A stretch of 40,631 nt of DNA, taken from positions 1 through 40,631 of the IMG/VR virus record IMGVR_UViG_3300035663_000033; one strand, given 5' to 3'. A program made the translations under genes and the position numbers. Source of the DNA: a virus. A model generated the notes under the pieces. The model worked only from the letters and a program-made list of their open reading frames with translations, made no database searches and had not been told where the DNA came from. Below, in pieces: positions 37,648 through 40,631 of this stretch (the stretch's first letter is position 1; every line of letters begins with the position of its first letter).

Positions 37648-39480
37648 ATGAACATTCTTCAGGGGATCGAGCACCTGCACACGCTCGACGGCGCCAGCTT
37701 CGTGGCGTTTGATGTGGAGACCACTGGGCTCCAGCCGAAATTTGGTGGTCTGCGGCTGCTGCAGCTGGCCACCGTGGATCAAGCGCCCGTTGTACTGGAC
37801 TGCTGGCAGTTCAGCGATGAGGACTGGATCACGCTGGAAAACTTCTTCACCAAGGAGCGGACCTGGCTGGCGCACAATGCCGTGTTTGATCTGGGCTGGC
37901 TCCAAGAGCATGAGATTTACCCGGAAGGGCAGGTGCTCTGTTCGATGCTGGCTAGCCGGATCCTGACCAACGGCTTGGCCAACGTGAAGAACGGGCTTCA
38001 GCACGTGGTCCGGCGGTATCTGGGCTACGAAATTTCCAAGGAGGAACAGCGCAGTGACTGGTCGGCGGATTTGTCGGCGAGCCAGCTGGAGTATGCGGCG
38101 AAGGATGTGGTGGTGTTGACGGAGTTGTGGGAGCCGATCATGCAGCGGATGGCGGCTGCGTCGCCGCCGTTGTTGCCGGCTTGGCACCTGGAGTGCAAGG
38201 CGTTGCCGGCGATGGCGCAGCTGTGGCGCACCGGGCTTCCTTTCGACAAGGACTCCTTACAACAGCTGATCGAGGACCTCGACATTGAGCACAACGAGGT
38301 TGGTGCCAAGTTCATCGAAGACTTTGATGTGGCGCTGCCGGAACCCGCCAAGCTGCATCGCGGGCTCGATGGCAACATCCTGTACCAAACAAAGCCTGGG
38401 GCGAAAGGTAAGAAAACTGATCCTGATGTTTTTAACCTAAATAGTCCGGTGCAGTTGCTGGCGAAGTTCACCGCGTTGTTGGGTGAGGCGCCTGTGGATA
38501 TGAAGACGGGGAAGAAAAGTGCGAGTAAGTCTGCGCTCCAAGAATACATCGGGGAGCACAAACTTATTGCGGATTATTTGCGGTGGAAACGTGTAGAAAA
38601 GCGGCGGCAAATGGCGGAGACTTTGTTAAAGAATTTGTCGGGTGATGGTTTTATTCGTGCCAGCTATCTGCAGATGGGGGCTGACACCGGAAGGATGAGT
38701 TGCATGAGTCCCAATCTGCAACAAGTGCCTCGGGACGTGCGTTTTCGGGCTTGCGTGCAGGCACCAACTGGTTGGCGACTGGTTGTAGCGGACTATGGAC
38801 AGATGGAGTTGCGGCTCGCGGCGGCAGAAGCTCAAGATCCTCTTATGACTCAGGTGTTCCAGCAGGGGAAAGACCTGCATACGATTACAGCGACGCAGAT
38901 TTATGGGGTCAAGGAAGAAGATGTTACAAAAGAACAGCGGCAAGTTAGTAAATCAGCCAACTTCGGTTTGTTATATGGAAGCGGTGCAAAAGGGCTCAGA
39001 AATTATGCAGCAGCGATGGGAATCCAGATGGATCTTGATGAGGCTGCGACGGTGCGGGAAAAGTTCCACGCTGCATATAAAGGCATCTCCAAATGGCAGC
39101 GCAACAATGCTCGCGCTGCTGATGCGGCTCCGGACAATCCATCTATCCGCATACGCATGTCGGGCTTGCGGCGGTTTCTACCGGGCGAGAACAATAAACT
39201 TACGACCCGTTGCAACACCCCAATCCAGGGAGCTGGTGCCGCCGTCCTCAAACTTACGCTCGGCAAACTGTGGCCGTTCCTTAAAGCAGACGGGGAAGAG
39301 CGGGTGCGCTTGGCCGGCGTGGTGCATGACGAGATCATCCTGCTCGTGAAAGAAGAACACGCCGACGTTTGGGCCGCTCAGCTCCAGGCAATCATGGAAG
39401 AAGCTGAAGCTAAGTGGCTTGGCGATATTCCACCGCTGGCCGAGGCTAAGGTCGGGTTGAGCTGGGACCAGGCAAAGTGA
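37648..39480 (+). CDS. DNA polymerase I (family A) with 3'-5' exonuclease
   Basis: A 610-residue replicative polymerase. Exonuclease motifs: FDVETTGL (Asp22, Glu24), LAHNAVFDLGWL (Asp81), YAAKDV (Asp153). Polymerase motifs: A, VVADYGQMELRLAA (Asp382, Glu387; most family members have DYSQIELR); O-helix RQVSKSANFGLLYGSG (Arg431, Lys435, Phe439, Tyr443); motif C VVHDEIILLV (Asp561, Glu562). There is no 5'-3' exonuclease domain, as usual in phage enzymes. It copies the genome with the primase-helicase. The gene after it begins in its stop (GTGA). Confidence 0.94.
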   Translation: MNILQGIEHLHTLDGASFVAFDVETTGLQPKFGGLRLLQLATVDQAPVVLDCWQFSDEDWITLENFFTKERTWLAHNAVFDLGWLQEHEIYPEGQVLCSMLASRILTNGLANVKNGLQHVVRRYLGYEISKEEQRSDWSADLSASQLEYAAKDVVVLTELWEPIMQRMAAASPPLLPAWHLECKALPAMAQLWRTGLPFDKDSLQQLIEDLDIEHNEVGAKFIEDFDVALPEPAKLHRGLDGNILYQTKPGAKGKKTDPDVFNLNSPVQLLAKFTALLGEAPVDMKTGKKSASKSALQEYIGEHKLIADYLRWKRVEKRRQMAETLLKNLSGDGFIRASYLQMGADTGRMSCMSPNLQQVPRDVRFRACVQAPTGWRLVVADYGQMELRLAAAEAQDPLMTQVFQQGKDLHTITATQIYGVKEEDVTKEQRQVSKSANFGLLYGSGAKGLRNYAAAMGIQMDLDEAATVREKFHAAYKGISKWQRNNARAADAAPDNPSIRIRMSGLRRFLPGENNKLTTRCNTPIQGAGAAVLKLTLGKLWPFLKADGEERVRLAGVVHDEIILLVKEEHADVWAAQLQAIMEEAEAKWLGDIPPLAEAKVGLSWDQAK

Positions 39481-39647
39481 TCCAGGAGGACTTCGAGTAT
39501 CGGGTCAGGATGTATGCACTCCATGGCCCGATGCACGATGTTTATGTGGTGGCGCCGGATGCGTTCCAGGCGCACCAGCAGGTCAGGCAGCAGTATCCCG
39601 GCAGACTGATCCAGTCCATTAAGCGAGTCTCAGAGTTGTACTCATGA
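39477..39647 (+). CDS. 56-aa protein coupled to DNA polymerase
   Basis: A frame of 56 codons from a GTG overlapping the polymerase stop (GTGA). The sequence MIQEDFEYRVRMYALHGPMH followed by DVYVVAPDAFQAHQQVRQQY and PGRLIQSIKRVSELYS has a ββα-like pattern. It looks real from its balanced residue use and coupling at both ends (ATGA with the next gene). No family recognised; a small replication accessory protein is possible. Confidence 0.68.
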   Translation: MIQEDFEYRVRMYALHGPMHDVYVVAPDAFQAHQQVRQQYPGRLIQSIKRVSELYS

Positions 39648-39853
39648 GTCCAGCCCGCACGGGAAGGGAACTTGTGATGGAGTGGCTCCAGCGGGAGATT
39701 CGGCTGGCGAAGACGGCGGATTTGCAGCGGGCGGCGAATTTTTTGGAGTGGGCGCGGGGGATTAGGGCTGGGTGTTCCAAGCAGAGGAGTGGGGCGAGGC
39801 GGGCGCAGTCCAATGCGTGGCGGAAAAAAGTGGATGAGGATATTCGGTGGTAA
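39644..39853 (+). CDS. Small basic helical protein (69 aa)
   Basis: The ATGA overlap sets the start. The 69-residue product is mostly helical and basic (RELVMEWLQREIRLAKTADL, QRAANFLEWARGIRAGCSKQ, RRAQSNAWRKKVDEDIRW). A DNA-binding accessory role is possible. It is the last gene of the rightward replication run; its stop codon abuts the stop of the convergent zinc-ribbon gene with no intrinsic terminator between. Confidence 0.62.
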   Translation: MSPARTGRELVMEWLQREIRLAKTADLQRAANFLEWARGIRAGCSKQRSGARRAQSNAWRKKVDEDIRW

Positions 39854-40024
39854 TTACCCGACGCCATGCCCACATTGGAGCAACAAAGCCTCGGCCTCTT
39901 CTTCTGTCGGTGATTCAATGACGGCGACAGGTTTACCGCAGGCGGTGCAGAGATACCAGTGGGTCGAGCCTTCGCCGCCGATGCCGTATTCAGCTTTGCA
40001 GCAGGGGGTGGAATACTCGGACAT
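39854..40024 (-). CDS. 56-aa zinc-ribbon protein, opposite strand
   Basis: A frame of 56 codons from the ATG at 40024. Features: PCCKAEYGIGGEGSTHWYLC with CTACGKPVAVI (Cys8-Cys9, Cys26, Cys29), then an acidic helix (ESPTEEEAEALLLQCGHG) with Cys51 and His53. This is a small zinc ribbon. It is the only minus-strand gene in the right arm, and shares its upstream region with the ribbon-helix-helix gene, suggesting joint control. Confidence 0.68.
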   Translation of the reverse strand: MSEYSTPCCKAEYGIGGEGSTHWYLCTACGKPVAVIESPTEEEAEALLLQCGHGVG

Positions 40025-40031
40025 GGCGCGT

Positions 40032-40072
40032 GTCTAGTGTTTCTCAGTATGATACTATGTATCAGACTAGAC
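40032..40072. promoter_or_regulatory. Operator-like inverted repeats between divergent genes
   Basis: GTCTAGT (40032-40038) and ACTAGAC (40066-40072) are inverted copies; between them lie AGTAT-G-ATACT (40047-40057) and GATAC-TAT-GTATC (40051-40063). TATGAT (40048-40053) is a plausible -10 for the 40081 gene. ACTAGAC recurs at 40403-40409. Ribbon-helix-helix proteins often bind such repeats in their own promoters. Confidence 0.6.
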
Positions 40073-40080
40073 CCCGTACC

Positions 40081-40356
40081 ATGCCGCTGAAGCACGGATC
40101 GAAGCTGTATTGCCAGTTGCTGCTGGACCCGCATCGGTACAAGCTGGCGGAAACTCTTGCGGCCGGGGAAGGTAAAAAGGTGACGGCGCTGCTGCGGGAG
40201 ATGGTTTATACGGCGCTCGAAAAAGCTCTGCCGGCCTCGGAGTACAAGGCGGCCGAGGCTGCAGATGAAGCACTGTGGCGTGAGTCGGTGAAAAAGCGGG
40301 TGGAGGGAAGGATGCGCTCCAGGCAAGAACAACCGAAAGCAGAACCGGACGCATAA
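40081..40356 (+). CDS. Ribbon-helix-helix transcription regulator
   Basis: A 91-residue protein from the ATG at 40081 (40057 is an alternative). Residues about 7-45 follow the MetJ/Arc pattern: β-strand SKLYCQLLLDPHRYK, helix AETLAAGEG, turn KKV, helix TALLREMVYTALEKAL. The rest is a charged tail. Such dimers bind repeated operators. It lies downstream of strong inverted repeats and may regulate itself, the divergent zinc-ribbon gene and the gene at 40435. Confidence 0.72.
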   Translation: MPLKHGSKLYCQLLLDPHRYKLAETLAAGEGKKVTALLREMVYTALEKALPASEYKAAEAADEALWRESVKKRVEGRMRSRQEQPKAEPDA

Positions 40357-40394
40357 GACTCAGTTAGATGTCTTCATAGTCTGGTCTGGTGGTG

Positions 40395-40429
40395 TAGTAT
40401 CTACTAGACTTACACAGTAATTCAATTAC
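40395..40429. promoter_or_regulatory. Operator/promoter before junction-spanning gene
   Basis: TAGTA-TC-TACTA (40395-40406), ACTAGAC (40403-40409) and the perfect palindrome GTAATT-C-AATTAC (40417-40429) precede the ATG at 40435. TAGTAT at 40395 is preceded by GGTCTGGT, as at 28862-28874. This suggests a promoter controlled by the ribbon-helix-helix protein. Confidence 0.5.
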
Positions 40430-40434
40430 AACAA

Positions 40435-40631
40435 ATGACGCGGTATGTGGTTATGGCCGGGGATCGCTGGGTCACAGCGGTCTACGGACCAGGGGATGGA
40501 ATCGGTTTTACGGCGACTAAGGAGGATGCCTCCAGCTGGGTCACCTACGAAAAGGCTGTCGCTGCGGCGCGGGTTGTTGCTGATCGCACTGACAGCTTTG
40601 TTGCTGTTCATAGCATTGAAGAACCCAACTA
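40435..40631 (+). CDS. 5' part of junction-spanning small protein
   Basis: This is the first 65 codons (plus 2 bases) of the gene that continues at position 2-163 on the left end. The start MTRYVVMAGDRWVTAVYGPG is set by the ATG at 40435, 6 bases after a palindrome; there is no clear SD. Joined, the product is 71 residues. No family recognised. Regulation by the preceding ribbon-helix-helix gene is suggested by the shared ACTAGAC motif. Confidence 0.75.
   Translation, partial: MTRYVVMAGDRWVTAVYGPGDGIGFTATKEDASSWVTYEKAVAAARVVADRTDSFVAVHSIEEPN
40488..40631. repeat. Right copy of terminal direct repeat
   Basis: Identical to 1-144 except C at 40614 in place of T at 127. See the left copy for interpretation. 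Confidence 0.95.

Noticed and set aside
1-40631. tRNA genes, CRISPR arrays, integrase/att sites, photosynthesis genes
   Set aside because: Looked for cloverleaf-type TTCGA arms, regular spaced repeats, recombinase motifs and psbA-like sequence; found none convincing.

Overview
The window reads as one essentially complete tailed-phage genome with a lambda-like long, non-contractile tail (siphovirus type). Its first 144 bases recur as its last 144 with a single difference, and a small reading frame runs off the right end and continues at the left end. The molecule is therefore probably circular or circularly permuted, about 40,487 bp unique. I see no integrase, no clear lysogeny repressor, no tRNA, no CRISPR array and no photosynthesis gene, so a lytic lifestyle is the simplest reading. 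Several small proteins (basic ones at 3090-3224, 25364-25534 and 25534-25716; the membrane protein at 1957-2097; the DUF4055-type portal), the moderately high GC and the scarcity of Shine-Dalgarno sites look to me like phages of picocyanobacteria (Synechococcus/Cyanobium). That host is inference, not proof.

Layout. (1) 1-589, plus strand: the end of the wrapping gene and two small unknown genes. (2) 586-3778, mostly minus: lysis region with a two-domain endolysin, small membrane proteins, an HNH nuclease on the opposite strand and tiny overlapping genes. (3) 3224-18735, minus: tail and connector genes; in transcription order adaptor, head closure, gpZ-like, tail terminator-like, chaperones G and G-T, tape measure, then gpM, gpL, gpK, gpI, gpJ, two fibres and a fibre chaperone. 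(4) 18822-26999, minus: head genes in transcription order terminase large subunit, small basic proteins, twin tail-tube paralogues, portal, collagen-like fibre, scaffold and major capsid protein, the last followed by a strong terminator. (5) 27000-28751, minus: a repeat-rich non-coding segment, a small membrane protein, a probable small terminase, and a very acidic ArdA-like protein with its own terminator.

(6) 28905-31489: a short plus-strand pair, then a minus-strand recombination module (PD-(D/E)XK nuclease, small Cys-rich protein, ssDNA-binding protein). (7) 31636-39853, plus: replication arm, with a primase-polymerase/helicase whose 3' end carries seven perfect 10-bp repeats (candidate origin), a terminator, a chain of overlapping small genes, an HTH protein, dCTP deaminase, DUF3310, a second HTH, two zinc-ribbon proteins and a family A DNA polymerase. 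(8) 39854-40631: a minus-strand zinc-ribbon gene divergent from a ribbon-helix-helix regulator, with operator-like repeats between them and again before the wrapping gene.

The most unusual items are: the iteron-like array inside the primase gene; bulb-lectin-like repeats inserted between the two cysteine pairs of minor tail protein L; two tail-tube paralogues far from their usual place; a G-T tail chaperone frameshift needing -2 or +1; the paired 14/12-bp palindromes 40 bp apart beside the terminase genes; and a collagen-like protein inside the head module.
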